Positions 31,837 through 44,835 of a stretch of DNA of 64,000 bases are shown in pieces (positions within the stretch are counted from its first letter, which is position 1; the number at the start of each line of letters is the position of its first letter). The position numbers and the translations under genes are program-made. Below the pieces are notes generated by a model that saw nothing but the letters and a program-made list of their open reading frames with translations, was not told the origin of the DNA and did not search any database. Source of the stretch: Hyalella azteca (Eukaryota; Arthropoda; Malacostraca; Amphipoda; Hyalellidae); NCBI RefSeq assembly GCF_000764305.2, contig NW_025936068.1, positions 62,001 through 126,000 on the forward strand, given 5' to 3'.

Positions 31837-34446
31837 CGCTATCGGGCGGCAAGAGTTACTATGCTACGGTCCTCATTGTAACGATTGTCACTAAACAGTC
31901 ATCTCATTGTAGAAGTTTCCGTTCTCAGAAGAGTGATTTCCTATTGATACCTGCCAGTAAATTCAGGTGAATAACTATCTGTCCGTAATCGAGGAATGAA
32001 TTATTAAATGAATACATTCTCTAACTATTCCGTCTATCGCTCCAGTGATTGAAACTCCTGTCCTGACGCATATACTGTATAAGTCGTTAATTAGCTCCCT
32101 AATATTTAATTATAATGTTTACCTAGAGACTCTTGGTCGGTGCTTTTCTAGTCTCAAAATTGTTACGAGACTTTTTTTTTAAATTTAATTGCAGAAGAAA
32201 GTTTTATTATATAATAATGAACTTTATTCAACTTGAAGTATTGCTCTTTGGTTTTAATTAGCATGTGTATTTTTGATGTCATAGTAGTACGATTCGTTTT
32301 ATGTGGCGTCAAATTCATGAAGTCGTTTTTGTTAACAGAAATAACTAACCGAAAATTACGGAATTTTTAATAAAAATCAGTAATTTTTTGTCAGTTGAAA
32401 AAATCCTAGCTCAGATCAAGGTGATTGCTTTCTATTAAAGAATCTATTATACAGACCGTACGGTATATATGAATTCATTTAGTGATTAATTAATGAACTC
32501 TCATTACCTCTAGATGTGCTTAGAATAGTTCTCCTCTTTCATTTATGAACCACAATACTCGTTTTAAGAGACAAATTTACTATACATATTACATAGAAAT
32601 AATCTAAAACCTTGAATTTGTGTATCATTTTCCTCAACAGAAAACAAAGCTGGGGGATTTTTTTTATTTGCTATGTTTAGGGTGGGGAAAATTTGGAAAG
32701 CTTAAATCTTCAATAATAATTGTACGTCACGCTTTTCTATAGCGGCAATGAGGTTTCGTCATTGCTCAATAACGTGTCAATCTGATGCTGATCAATATAA
32801 ACGATTCGCCATGGTAAAATTTTTGCATTATTTGGTTTCTTTAAGCATCATAGTTTATGACACCAACGGCAAGGAATAAACCACGTTTATTATAAAATCT
32901 TATTGAATTCAACAGCTAAGCGAAATTTCCCTTCACAAACTCTAATTCGAGGTATCAAATTAACCGATTTCTCGGCCTTCTATTCACTCATTCGGTCATT
33001 CCACTGAATATAAGATTCCCGGAACAAAATTGAATGGAACGAATTTTACATTTTTATAGGACCGGTCCATAAGCATTTTTATAACATATTTGAGGTGATC
33101 AAAGAGACATTTTCTTGCTTAACGTTTTCATCTGAATGGCGTGTGAATTTATACTCGTATATTGCAATATTTTCATGGTATGGTGCCATGAATATCGTGT
33201 GTACGATGATTGCATGGGTTGTTGAGCAATCCCTGCAGCGGACTCGGGTCGCCGAGTGCGGACGGCCGAGTGACAAAGCAGTCAAGAGTCAAGACTGAGC
33301 AGTCAACCTGCTCAGTGTAATGGTGGACGTGAGAAGGGTTGTACGTGCGATTGTGCTCTTCTCTGGAGGCCAGGCCCCCAATGATAGCAAACCTAAAAGC
33401 CGTCATAAATAAAAATTTCACTTTATAGTAACTTCAAGTGATCACCTTTTATATATATGTAAAGTAATAAAAAGTATTCTATTTGTCGAGAAAAAACTAC
33501 ACTTATGTGCCCATGTGCTAGAGAATTGAAAAGACATGCCTTGAAATTTAGAAAGTACGCGGTCTTCTATGCTTTCGAACCTTGAAAAAAATGCCATTGT
33601 GAAAAATTGAAGTGTTGAAATCTCTTTAAATGGATTCAGTGATACGAAGCTGTAACCTCTGTTGATTAAATAATTCGTAAAATGACAGGGGGTTGAATGA
33701 GTTGAAGGTTTGGAAAACCTTAATCATGGAAATCTAGTGGTAACGTGTGTGCATTGAAATAACTTGGCTGTGATATCCTAACCTGAAATTCTCCCACGTC
33801 GATTGAATTGCAATTTGCAAGGTTATAGACGATCTTCTAATCTAATGCAATTACATTTCATAAGGATTTATCTGTTAATTTTATTTAAAGAGAAGTATGA
33901 AGGAGTAACAGAAAATTCTCCTAGCATTTATTAATCGTTTTTCGCAAAAGTTGCTGTGAACCTAAACCTCGATGATGAATCGATGATAACCATATCGGTT
34001 TGAGATACTATTTTTATTACATAATTTAAATAGCATGAGTTACTTAATCGAACAAAGGCGACGCTAAGCCTTAAATGTGTCATCCGTCATATTTTATGTT
34101 AGTATTATACTACCTATGTTTTTCGGTTTCATTGATCGATACCTCGGCCAGATACATCGTCGCAACTATTTTCATTGCATCAGAATCTTTGCTAGAATGT
34201 TGGAAACCAGAGTAGAAAACTACACAACTATGCCTATGATTTGTTAACTCTTAATTTATTAGCTAACTTCTATGTTCAGCCATGAGCCTCCATGGTTCCG
34301 TCTGTTCTGCGGCATAAATCAATCTGCATAATGGGTGCACTGCAAAGTTATGCCTTCAATTTACTAGTTGTGGTGTGAAAATGTTATAAGCACACAACAC
34401 CCACCACCAATAGGTCTATTATTTGACTGATAGAAACAATAGCACG
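31837..34446. other. Intergenic stretch between genes 1 and 2, second part
   Basis: No supported gene. A perfect 9-bp hairpin (ACTGAGCAG 33294-33302 with CTGCTCAGT 33308-33316) is the only clear structure. The promoter and 5' UTR of gene 2 should be in the last part but I cannot place them. Confidence 0.45.
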
Positions 34447-36090
34447 ATGAGCAAAAGGCGAGTATCTCTGTCAAGAAGGCATCTGCAGAAACAGAGTTAT
34501 TCGGACGATATTCAACAGGAGCTCCTTCTACCTGACGCAGTGCATCCAGACGCTTACCACAGCTCCAGCTCGACGTTGGGACGGTCCAACGATGCATTAC
34601 TTGAACTCGACAAACTCGGAATGCCGAGGGTATCCAGCCTCAGCGAGTCTCTCGACAAACTCGATCACGAAGAATCGACAGATGATGACGGGGTGTACCT
34701 GGCATCGCCTTCACCATATGGGGCGACGACATCGGAGGAAAGCTCGTCGTTACATGAGGCTGGACTTCTTTACGAACTTCCTTTGGCAGGTTATGTTGTG
34801 CCTGTACAAAGGCGATGTCGATCGTCGAACGCCGGCAGCGATGGTAGCTTTGATACGAGCTCTCGACAAATATACTTTTCCGTCAAAAATTCCAACGCAA
34901 GCACCCCTCTCTCGTCTTCTAGCACTATATCGTTGTCCAGTGAAGTGAACGTTTTTCAGCATTATTCCGATGTCGTATATCCCGATCAGCTCTATTCAAA
35001 TGCAAGTGTAGGCGTCCCGCTGATGAAGAATAACTTCGAGGTTAGATCATTGAGTCGAAATGGCAGCTCTGGAGAGAGTGGGCGCGACACTGAAGGAACT
35101 GTTAGAGCAGCAAGTGATAATGACGACATAGTCTCTGACCAACACGAACCTAACATGAAGTTTGAAACTAGTCGAGATCTTCTCGAGAGTGGATTTACTG
35201 AGGATTTTAATCCCAGTGTTCCGTCAGTATATGAAGAGGAGGCCATCATCAATATAGAACGAAGTATTTATCAAGACAGCGATAGTGATCCTGACGACAA
35301 TCTTTCGGCACGCAGTAGATCTCGAGGGGGATATACTGATCAAGAAAGCTGTGTGTCATTCTCTACGAACTACCCTGAATCTCAGTATCAGTACGGGAAC
35401 CTAACCAAATTTTCCGAGAGCAGCTACTCGTCTGACTTGCCTTTCCAAAGAGATGAGCACGGGCCGAAAAAATCTAACCTTGTCAGACGGCCTCATGTAA
35501 AGGCTGCTGAGTCTCCACTTCTTAAAAGAAAAGGGAGTAATAAAGCAATTAGTGAACATGACAACCTTGATAAATCTAATATGAAAACAAACAAGAAAAC
35601 GAATCACGAATATTTGCGCCCTGGAGAAATGGAGTTGGAGCTAGAGCGGCCACAAAGAGACAATGTTGTTCTTATGGAAAATAAAATTGCGGATGCTAAT
35701 GATTCTGAAGATAGGCTGCAATATTTTGAAACCGAAAACGAAAATGGAATTAGTGAACATGAAAGGGAGAAAACTTCCTTAGAGTTTATGGAAAATTTTG
35801 AAAAATGCGAAGCCGAAGTGTGGGGTACTGATGACTTACGTGGGCTCAGCGCTGATACCGAAGTTATCGATACCGATACAGAATACTGTAACATTATGGA
35901 AAAAACGATGAACCTTGAAGTGACCAAAACGAAGTGGGCCAAAACAAAAGAGCAGATTTTAAAACTCTTGAAGGAGAGATTGTTGATTCTAAAGAAAATA
36001 ATTCAAGATAAAAATTCGCAAATTCGGCAGTTGAAAACACGACTGAAGATAGAACAGCAAAATTCCCAGGCTATGGCTGAAAAACTGAAG
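34447..36090 (+). CDS. Gene 2 exon 1: serine/acid-rich N-terminus entering a coiled coil
   Basis: The first ATG of the open frame is at 34447; an in-frame TAG at 34411-34413 limits upstream extension. There are 548 codons to a phase-0 donor (CTGAAG/GTGAGA). Residues 1-500 are low-complexity Ser/Asp/Glu-rich with many S-S-S runs and acidic patches, and no globular domain that I recognise. From about residue 490 the sequence turns into a charged leucine-heptad helix (K-L-L-K-E-R-L-L-I-L-K-K-I-I-Q-D-K) that continues into the next exon. This suggests a scaffold or cytoskeleton-linked protein; the function is not known. Reading past the donor adds about 19 non-conserved-looking residues to a stop at 36150. 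There could be a further 5' coding exon if the AG at 34412-34413 is an acceptor, but the tract before it is pyrimidine-poor. Confidence 0.8.
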
Positions 36091-37580
36091 GTGAGAAACT
36101 TATTTTTTCTGTCAATCAGAGATATTCATTCGTTCTGCCATGTAAGCTAGCTTGCTAGTCAACTCAATATGTACATTATACAGCGTCACTATTTATATTG
36201 TAACTTGCTCGCTCGTAACCTCAAGGTGTCCAAGAAGGCTGCTAAAAATGTTCTATATGTGGCTTTCTATTTCAGAATTCTCGATGTACCTATGCTTTGA
36301 ATTTCAGCCGGCGTAAATAAATTACGCTTTGTGAATCACTCTCTCGTAGGTCAGGTTTTTTTTTGTAAGATGAGGTTATTCGAATTACTTCGAGTAAATC
36401 GCAGTTATTTAATAAGTACGTACGATACTACTTAGACAGATTTATAATTTATTAATATTTTTTATTTACATATTATACTTTGTTTTTAAATTATCGGTGA
36501 TTCAAGCAAACATGTGATCGGAAATAAATTTTCTCGTGTTCGATATTTTGTTGAAGTCGAGGTCTTAGGTATAGAAATCTATATCATGAACTAATTTTGC
36601 CCGATCGACGATGTATTGTCATGGTGGTGCATTTCAAAAGTAATTTTCTGCCTGTGTGAGATTATGCGAAATGGCACCTGGTGAACATGACTAAGTGAGG
36701 CTTTATGTTTATATGTTACCTCTCCTAAAATCTTGGCAGGATTACGCTGGACGTGCGTAAAAGGCTATGCGGAGGCATGAAACACAAGCAGTTGATTCAA
36801 AATGATGGGTATATCTTCTTAGGCTTTGACGTTTGCAAATTTGGCCTCAAACATCCAACAGTCCAGTTAACCGTTTATTCATTTGGCCAGGAATTCAATT
36901 AGTTCACGTCTGCATTTTAATACTTCATAATAACCGCCTTTTCGCTCAGAAGAGCACTACTTAATGGAATTATTACAGTCTTTTTTAGATGAACAATTTG
37001 ATGAAGAAGTAATTATTCTTTAATAGAATAACAACTGCAGCAGTTCAATACAGAACTGAAACGCGACTAATTTCTATAGTATCAAGCCCGTTCAGCTTGT
37101 ATACCTTCTATTATTTCATAATATTTTCTTCAAATGGAGATGTTTTTCGCTCATGAATCGCATCGCAGTTTCAGTCTTTCTGTAACTCCGGTCATACGCT
37201 TCTTTCCCTCTTTTCGTGTCCAAGGACAATTATCATCTTTAATTTTATGAGTGAAATTTTCTAATAACATTCACACGAAAAACATTTTTTACAACTTCCG
37301 ACGCCATTGGATTCCTGCCTTTCGATGGCGGCGCAGTCCAAGTTTGCCAAGTTTATCTTTGGGTGTCCATCGAAGAACGCAACTCCACCCGTGCTTTATC
37401 CTGACGCACTTAGACCTTTTGTGGGACTTGTGCCTTGTATGGCAACGGAAATGTTGTATGTGACTTGAGTCTGGTCTTTGCAGGGCGTTTCCCGCATGCT
37501 TTTGTTCCGAGTGCTGGTCAAGAGGTGTTTTATTATTATGATTGTTTATTATTACTGGGGTTTTACCTGTCAAAGTAAAC
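36091..37580. other. Gene 2 intron 1, first part
   Basis: AT-rich with no supported exon. Confidence 0.5.
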
Positions 37581-37602
37581 CTGTACACGGAAAGGTGTAC
37601 AG
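37581..37602. repeat. Perfect 8-bp hairpin
   Basis: CTGTACAC (37581-37588) and GTGTACAG (37595-37602) around the loop GGAAAG. Confidence 0.7.
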
Positions 37603-38919
37603 ATAAAAGAATCAACGATACAGATACAGAATCAACGTTATTAGATAAAAAAATAAAGACTTAGTTTCTCGAAGTAGTTCTGTTTTTAGTTATGCTCAAT
37701 TTCTTCTGAAGGATATACCAACTTAATCCAACAAAGAAAATCAATCCTACATGAATCCATAGACATCGCAGCTTACTTTAATCATCATAAGTGTACTCAT
37801 CGATTGGTCTTACTTCAACTGTAATCACGAATCTAACACTTCAATGATGACTCAGACAATTCGCTCTAGCTTGGTTCTAAAGTATATTCATTTTCTTGGA
37901 AATCCCACAGATCGAATTTATTCATTTATTCAATACATCTGACACCATCCCAATCAAAGATTGGCTCTTCCTGAGAAGGTTGTCATATTTTCTTTCTATT
38001 TTACAGTAAATTGCTTTTTAAATCACTAAAATTAATTGGTAAAATACTGGATCGTGTCATGAATAATGGCGCTCCCAGCCTCCCACGAGACCATGAGATC
38101 AGCAACAGGAACTTCTTAGCTCGCCATCAAAAATCGAAAATTTGCTCGTTTTCTAAAGCTTTCTACTCGTATCTCAGCAATTACTGTCTTGCATTTTCTT
38201 CGAATTTAAAAGCATTGCAAATTGATTTTATCACAAAGTGAACGCGAAGATTCGAAGGAGACGTTTCTCTTCCTTGTGATTTGAATTTGATTCGTACTCA
38301 TTGAGTAAATTCACTGGCTAATTAGGCATTGAAGAGAAAAACTGAACTTTTATTTGACTGCAAAGTGAAGGCAAATGTTCGTTTCGGTTCCTTCAATTCT
38401 TCAATTCGTTTTTGCAACATGCAATTCGCATCTCAAACTTGGTTCAGTTCATAATTTTCTTAATAATCAGTCGATGTGCAACCTCTTCAGCTTTAAACTA
38501 GGCTCATCTAGCAATAATTAGTCTGAATGAACTGCACAAAGAATTTATCACGACGCCAGCTTATCAACGAGTTTCAACAACCTAATTCAACCGTTTGCCT
38601 TCTGACTGAAACTCTAGTTAATATAGGCATGTACATGATGTACCTACGGATCGTACTGGAGACGGTTAATTGAAAGAGATAACCCTTTTCTGCTGATGGT
38701 AAATTTAATCACCATGTTTTCTATGTACGAATAGTATTGAGGACGGTAATTTAAAGATATTAAACAAATTAATTTTAAATGAAAAATCCATAATTACATT
38801 GTTTAAATGCAAGTCTATTCATAATATCCTTCCCCCTGTTATGCATCTTTTATGCAAAATTCAATGATATGTACGCTCAACCCTCCTACCTGTCATGTGA
38901 CGTTGAATAAAATAAATAA
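37603..38919. other. Gene 2 intron 1, middle part
   Basis: AT-rich; no supported features. Confidence 0.5.
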
Positions 38920-39080
38920 AGTGTTAATCAGCGTTATTTCAACGTCACTTGCCTGGTGGGACATTCCCTACGCTATCGACGTAAAGTACGTTGACGCAAA
39001 GCGCGTTACTAAAGCACCTCTAAACGTTAAACGTTACTAAAGTACGTTGACGCAAAGCGCGTTACTAAAGCACCTCTCGC
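38920..39080. repeat. ACGTTGA-rich segment with 56-bp tandem duplication
   Basis: GTACGTTGACGCAAAGCGCG followed by TTACTAAAGCACCTCT occurs at 38986 and 39042 (56-bp step). Upstream, GTTATTTCAACGTCA (38933-38947) is shared with 27838-27852, so both sites probably hold parts of one dispersed element. Confidence 0.7.
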
Positions 39081-40074
39081 CGCAGGCTGCGTCTCGCCTC
39101 AGCGGACCGCAGCGGCGCTCATTACAGGATCTCCCGTGCGCAATGATGAAGCCAGATGAACATATGAATCAAAACTGCAGATAAATTATGAGAAACTTAA
39201 ATAAATGAACATTTAATAGAATAAATTATAAATAAATGAAAATTTATAATACTTTTTTTTTGTGGCAGAAAGCTTTCGTTAAATATTTTTATTATAGATA
39301 AAAATTTCAGATGATTTCTTTTACGAATAAATACTTCACTAAAAATTTTAGCGGACAGGAGCCAGGCTCATTACTTGGCGTGCGGTACTGCAACTTGCTG
39401 CTCACTCAACGTTAATCATTAGTGCAACTATCATTTCATAATTTTGTACGCGCGTTTCGCTGAGATTTTCTTATCAAGGTTAATATGTGCGCCTGCTTTT
39501 ATCCTTCTTTGAATTGTAACATAGGTAATATATTGTCGATTTTTTTCAATGAATACAAAATATATGTTTCATGTTAGCTTAATATGAATAACAGCAATAT
39601 TTTCAATATTAATGCAGTATTATTCCGGTAAATTTGTGTCAATTTTTGCTGACATTTTCGTTAAAAATTTGTGAAAGTTTGAGTGATGCCCTTTACTGCA
39701 GTTCAACGTGAGAAAGAGTCCTATCCTGGTCCTATAAGGGTCCTGTACTGATCTATGGAATCCGGAAACTGAGTAAATATTTAAATTCAATAAGTATTTA
39801 CAGTTCTTTGTTCAAGTATATATGGATGCCATACGATCACAATTTTCATTTGTTACCAATCTTCATTCAGTAGACTAATTCTAGCGAACTTTGGAACTTA
39901 TTATTCTGTCAGTGTTTAGCTTTACATCTATCACTCACTCACGTGAAACATCCACTAAAAGATGAATATATAATAGAGAAACTTAGTACTATGCCTCATC
40001 GGGAAGTCTTATCATGAGCCAGTCTCTCACAGCTCGCGCACTCGTTACGAGAATACGTGAATGATAATAAAGGC
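39081..40074. other. Gene 2 intron 1 stretch
   Basis: AT-rich; nothing supported. Confidence 0.5.
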
Positions 40075-40654
40075 ATTGTCATTCAGTGCGTGGTCGTGGC
40101 AGCGCTTCATGCCATTATCATCCAGTACGTGGTCGTGGCAGCGCTTCATCCCATTATCATCCAGTGCGTGGTCGTGGCAGCGCTTCATCCCATTATCATC
40201 CAGTGCATGGTCGTGGCAGCGCTTCATGCCATTATCATCCAGTACGTGGTCGTGGCAACGCTTCATCCCATTATCATCCAGTGCGTGGTCGTGGCAGCGC
40301 TTCATGCCATTATCATCCAGTGCGTGGTCGTGGCAGCGCTTCATACCATTATCATCCAGTGCTTGGTCGTGGAAGCGCTTCATCCCATTATCATCCAGTG
40401 CGTGGTCGTGGCAACGCTTCATCCCATTATCATCCAGTGCATGGTCGTGGCAGCGCTTCATGCCATTATCATCCAGTACGTGGTCGTGGCAGCGCTTCAT
40501 GCCATTATCATCCAGTGCGTGGTCGTGGCAGCGCTTTATGCCATTATCATCCAGTGCGTGGTCGTGGCAGCGCTTCATACCATTATCATCCAGTGCTTGG
40601 TCGTGGCAGCGCTTCATGCCATTATCATCCAGTGCGTGGTCGTGGCAGCGCTTA
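40075..40654. repeat. 39-bp minisatellite, about 15 copies
   Basis: The unit GTGCGTGGTCGTGGCAGCGC followed by TTCATGCCATTATCATCCA repeats every 39 bp with very few substitutions, so it is recently homogenised. Because 39 is divisible by three and the unit lacks stops in most frames, three plus-strand frames and one minus-strand frame stay open (for example a 13-residue K-R-C-H-D-H-A-L-D-D-N-G-M repeat). It lies inside an intron with no splice sites around it, so I call it non-coding. Confidence 0.95.
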
Positions 40655-41437
40655 AGTGTTTAGTGTGCTGGCAATGGCTGGAAACTGGAGTGAATATGTG
40701 AGTCGGTTTGACTGACTAACGCAGTCTGAAATTTACAGTATGAATAAAACCAGATCAGTGTTTGCGATCTTTAACGTGAAAAAATTAAAATAACATATAT
40801 AAATGTAAAAAGTTTTTCCAGCCTTCTGGTATTTTAAACACTAAAAGTATTTTTCCAGCCTTCTATCCAAGAATGTCCGTTTTGATCTATTTTTATACAA
40901 GTAAATTCACCGGTGCGCTACTTATTCCGACTGTAGTGACAAATTCTGAATTTTTCCAATTATATTCATAATGAAAAATCACGACTTGCTTTTCTGAACT
41001 TTTTTCCCATTGCTTACTTCTTTGATCGCGTTATTTTATCCTGTGGTATAGGAGTACGTTTGATTTTATAAAATTTAAATTTTGACCTGGGCTTCAACAG
41101 TTGCGAAAAATGTATCCAGAAAATTTTTTTCTAAACGTATAGGTATCTGCTTTGACTGTGGCTGTGATTTTTATTCATACAACAAGAAATTGTAATCCTG
41201 AAACTTGCTTCACACGGTAGAAAATCGTATCATTAGAAAATTGTAAGCACAACCCAGGATACTTGAAGAATGAATTTCAATTCTTTGAGCAGTATTAGTT
41301 GACGCCAAACTTTTATGGCAATAAAAGCTTGCGCAACCTGACCAGTTTCTCCGTTGATAGACGTCCACTTTTTATAACGACAGAAACTTCGTCCGTCAGC
41401 CACGGCGAACTGATTATGTCTGCAATGACAAGAAGGC
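40655..41437. other. Gene 2 intron 1 stretch
   Basis: It includes a short duplication of TTTTTCCAGCCTTCT (near 40813 and 40849). No other feature. Confidence 0.5.
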
Positions 41438-41535
41438 TGTAGAAAATACTTGGTAGAAAATACTCTGTAAAAAATACTCAGTAGAAAATACTCAGTAGAA
41501 AATACTCTGTAGAAAATACTTTGAAGAAAATACTT
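41438..41535. repeat. 14-bp short tandem repeat
   Basis: Seven units of GTAGAAAATACTCT or one-to-two-base variants. Confidence 0.9.
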
Positions 41536-42938
41536 CTGTTGCGACGTTCAGCTAAGGTCCATTGTTATCGAGTGTACCTGCAATTGTTGCGGAGGATTCT
41601 CGTGTTTCTGCTACGCTAAACTCTTGACCAGAAGTATTATCTCTTAATCAAGCTTTGTTCTTGTACGTTTCGCTCCAATGACGACGAACGCATACCGAAT
41701 AGCAGACGAAACAGATCCGGGATTTGATCACCTTTGTGGCAGCAATAAATCATTCAGCTGTACAATGACCCGATGAAATCGTGGCAATTTGTGTAAATCT
41801 TCAACCTGTTTTCTTTCTAAATGGTAATCATTGATGGGTTTTCAGCCGCCAACTGTCTGATCTTGTAGTCCATTTGGAACCCGACCAAGATTAACAATTG
41901 TACTCTGCCATGCCATATTAACTTAAAAGTTAAAATTCTGGAGGCGCTGTCAGGCAGCTCATTATCTTTGTCGTATGGTTTTACTCCGGCATTTGAAGAT
42001 TGTCTGGCGCCACTGCCTTCCATTGCCGTGTCGTTTGTCACGTAGCCCACTTGAGCTTCACTACTCGGAGTTTATCCACTGATTTAGTGTATTTCATGAG
42101 TTTGATTTATAATGTGCATTATGCATAAAACTGTTTAATTCATCCGAAACTAAGACCCGAATTTCTCAGCAATTTTTTTTACCTGAATTCATTTAATCAT
42201 CCACCAAGTTATATTGTGCTTTAGGTTTCGTATGGCGTACTGGTTACTTTATACCTTGCTTAACTAAACTCAATGCACCGAGAAATCTATCTATTTCACT
42301 ATTAAGCATTCTTATCCGATTCAATTACGTAACTTCAGGCGAGAATAATATTATACGGCACCGATGAGTTCAATTAAAAACTTGATGTACTGTGAATATT
42401 ACTTTGGCATCGAGCCTTTAATGGTCGCAACAGGTCCCGAACCTCGCCACCTGGCAGCCATAACAGGACAGAGCCATTCTTCTGTGACACTTTGCTTCGA
42501 GGCCGCTGCACGCTTCACACTGGAAGATGCTCTCCTGAATATGTCGAGTTAGGCAGTCAGTGCTTCTTAGCTTAAGGAAACTGTTTAGTGTCCTTGCAAT
42601 ACCATGTTTATGGTGGTGCCTGTAAGACTAAATGCTGTTACTGGGACCTGGGAACCTTTATTTTGGTTCCTGTAAATCTTTAACCCTTTGCCTATGGATA
42701 CATTAGCAGTCGTCAATATTATTTTTACTTAAAGACCTGGGTCCGAGAGGTTCCGTCAGTACTCTAAAGGTTAAAGAAATTCCTAATTCATAGTTATTAC
42801 GGTTATTCCTCATTTATATAGCAGTATAACAACATAGTAATACCCCATAGCTTCCTTCGTAGATATTTTTCTTCTTCAATATTTAAATATGAATTATTGA
42901 TATAATTGTAATAAATTAATGTATCTTGTCGCGAGCAG
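41536..42938. other. Gene 2 intron 1, last part
   Basis: No supported exon. The frame at 42364-42552 has no flanking splice support. Confidence 0.5.
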
Positions 42939-43211
42939 GAGCGTGAGCGCCCCGCGTTGCCGTCCACGGTGACGGCGGAGGTAGCGGTGCTAAAGAGGCA
43001 GCTGACTACCCTGCGGCAGGAGAAGGCAAAGCTTCGGCAGGAGCTCATGCAGAAGGAAGTTAAATTAAAGGAAGCAAGTAAAGAGATCATCAACAAAACG
43101 AGGCAGGAGGAACGGTGGAAGAAGACGCAACTGCAGGAGAGGAGGAGAGAGTCGGCGAGAGAGACCAAGACCATTGCTGAGCTCAGGAAGACCTTGAAGC
43201 ACATGGAAAAG
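42939..43211 (+). CDS. Gene 2 exon 2: coiled coil
   Basis: Acceptor GTCGCGAGCAG before 42939, donor GAAAAG/GTGAGT, phase 0 on both sides, 91 codons. It reads E-R-E-R-P-A-L-P-S-T-V-T-A-E-V and then an uninterrupted charged helix of about 75 residues with Leu/Val/Ile heptads (V-L-K-R-Q-L-T-T-L-R-Q-E-K-A-K-L), Arg/Lys/Gln/Glu-rich and proline-free. This is a clear long parallel coiled-coil segment. The high GC content and codon bias stand out against the intron. The symmetric 0-0 phase means skipping it would shorten the coiled coil without a frameshift. Confidence 0.85.
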
Positions 43212-44426
43212 GTGAGTACGAGTCTATTATTTATGTTAGTGCATTATTTCTGAATGTTTCCTGATGAAATATTTAATCAGACAAATTGTGTGTAGAAACA
43301 GGTTTCCACAAGATCGTCTATGCTCTATGGCATAGAGTATCAAGTTCAAAAAAACTTTTGGATTATTATTTCCCTCCATTTCGAATAATATTCTCTGGAG
43401 GAAAAATTCTATTCCTGCATCAAAAGGTTTCCCAATCTTTTTTATCATGTGCAATTTGAGCCTCCGAGTTTTTCGGTTACGTATACAGCCGCGGCGTACT
43501 ACCATTTACCTGCTACACAGAACGATAAAACATATTTACTGTAAATATGTAACATCGTATTTTGCTCAATACGCGTTGAACAAGTTTACTGTTTAAATTT
43601 AACGGTGGGCACTGGTACCAGGTGGGTAGCGTGTGGTAGCAGCTGCTTATCATTACCAGATTATCAAGTATTGTGCGGTGAACATTTTTTGGGAGTAATA
43701 ATTTTTAACCAAAAAACTTTCATGGCTTCGAAAGTGTTCGCTCATGACTCGGGGCCTCGCTCCATCTTCGGTCTCCTCGCTTCATATACTTCGGTCGATA
43801 TATATTTACTATATATATCGGGTGCAAAGTAACCATTGACCATCTTCCTGTAAAATGTAAAAATATAAACGATACCAATGTTTAATAACCTCCAAATGAT
43901 GCAATAAATCATCTAGATTGTTTAGTAGTTAGTAATCATTATAATATTAATGCAAAAATGCTGCGTTGCTCCGCAAGAAACATTTAAAATTTAAGTGTTG
44001 TTTTTAAATAAATTTAAATTAAAAAAGCCTTCGAAAATTGTTCACAAATTAATATAATTTTTGGAAGTTTACCAAAAAGGGAAAGTCTTACAATCTTCCT
44101 ACAATGCAATGAAATCTTTGAAAAGAAACTATTGAATTAGGGTTCCATAAGAAACGGAAAAAAATTACTGCAGTTGTTATTACCATTTGAAAAGTTGAAA
44201 AAACTCTTTGTAACAGTCCGAGAGAAGTAAAACTTCTAGATCGGGTATTAACCTGTTAAAAATTAGCTGTCATCCATGTTATTCGTATGTGATAGATAGT
44301 TACAGTTTAGCTTTTCTAATAAAACTTGAATTCGTCAGCGATGTTATTTGTATTCAATAAACGGCACCTATAAGGTTAACGGTAGGTGACGGTATAATGT
44401 TAACGGTAAAAGAGTATTACGTTATC
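43212..44426. other. Gene 2 intron 2, first part
   Basis: AT-rich. TATATATC-GGGTGCAAAGTAA occurs at 43813-43830 and, as ATATATCGGGCGCAAAGTAA, near 45061-45082, a dispersed short repeat. No exon. Confidence 0.45.
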
Positions 44427-44632
44427 CGATTTTATACAAAATAAATAAATAAAATAAAATGAAAATGGTCATCTATATTATTCGTACCAAAGAGCTTGGT
44501 AGTTAGACTTACCGGCGTTAGGCCATGGGCCGATTTTATACAAAACAAATGAATAAATGAAATGAAAATAATCATCTAAATTATTCGTACCAAAAAGCTG
44601 TAGTTACATTTACTGGCAGTAAGACCATGGGT
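44427..44632. repeat. 103-bp tandem duplication
   Basis: CCGATTTTATACAAAA begins copies at 44427 and 44530. ATTATTCGTACCAAA-AGCT and CCATGGG are shared within them. Confidence 0.75.
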
Positions 44633-44781
44633 TAACCATACCACTAGTAGCCCCACTGGCACAGCTCACACCGCAACTCCTCACTTTCGCTGGCCGCGGC
44701 GTTGAGCCGGAGTCCTGACCTGCGGTTGAGCGGCCAAATTATAAACCTTATTGCGAATCTTCGCTGGTTTATCTATGGTTC

Positions 44782-44835
44782 TGCCGGTTTACCGCATCAC
44801 TGCCGGTTTACCGCATCACTGCCGGTTTACCGCTG
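44782..44835. repeat. 19-bp repeat, three copies
   Basis: CTGCCGGTTTACCGCATCA repeats three times head to tail, the third ending differently. Confidence 0.85.

Noticed and set aside
40045..40701. Four long open frames of 189-214 codons, including a His/Asp/Cys-rich 13-residue repeat on the minus strand
   Set aside because: All are produced by a 39-bp minisatellite without stops, inside an intron and without splice sites or start context.
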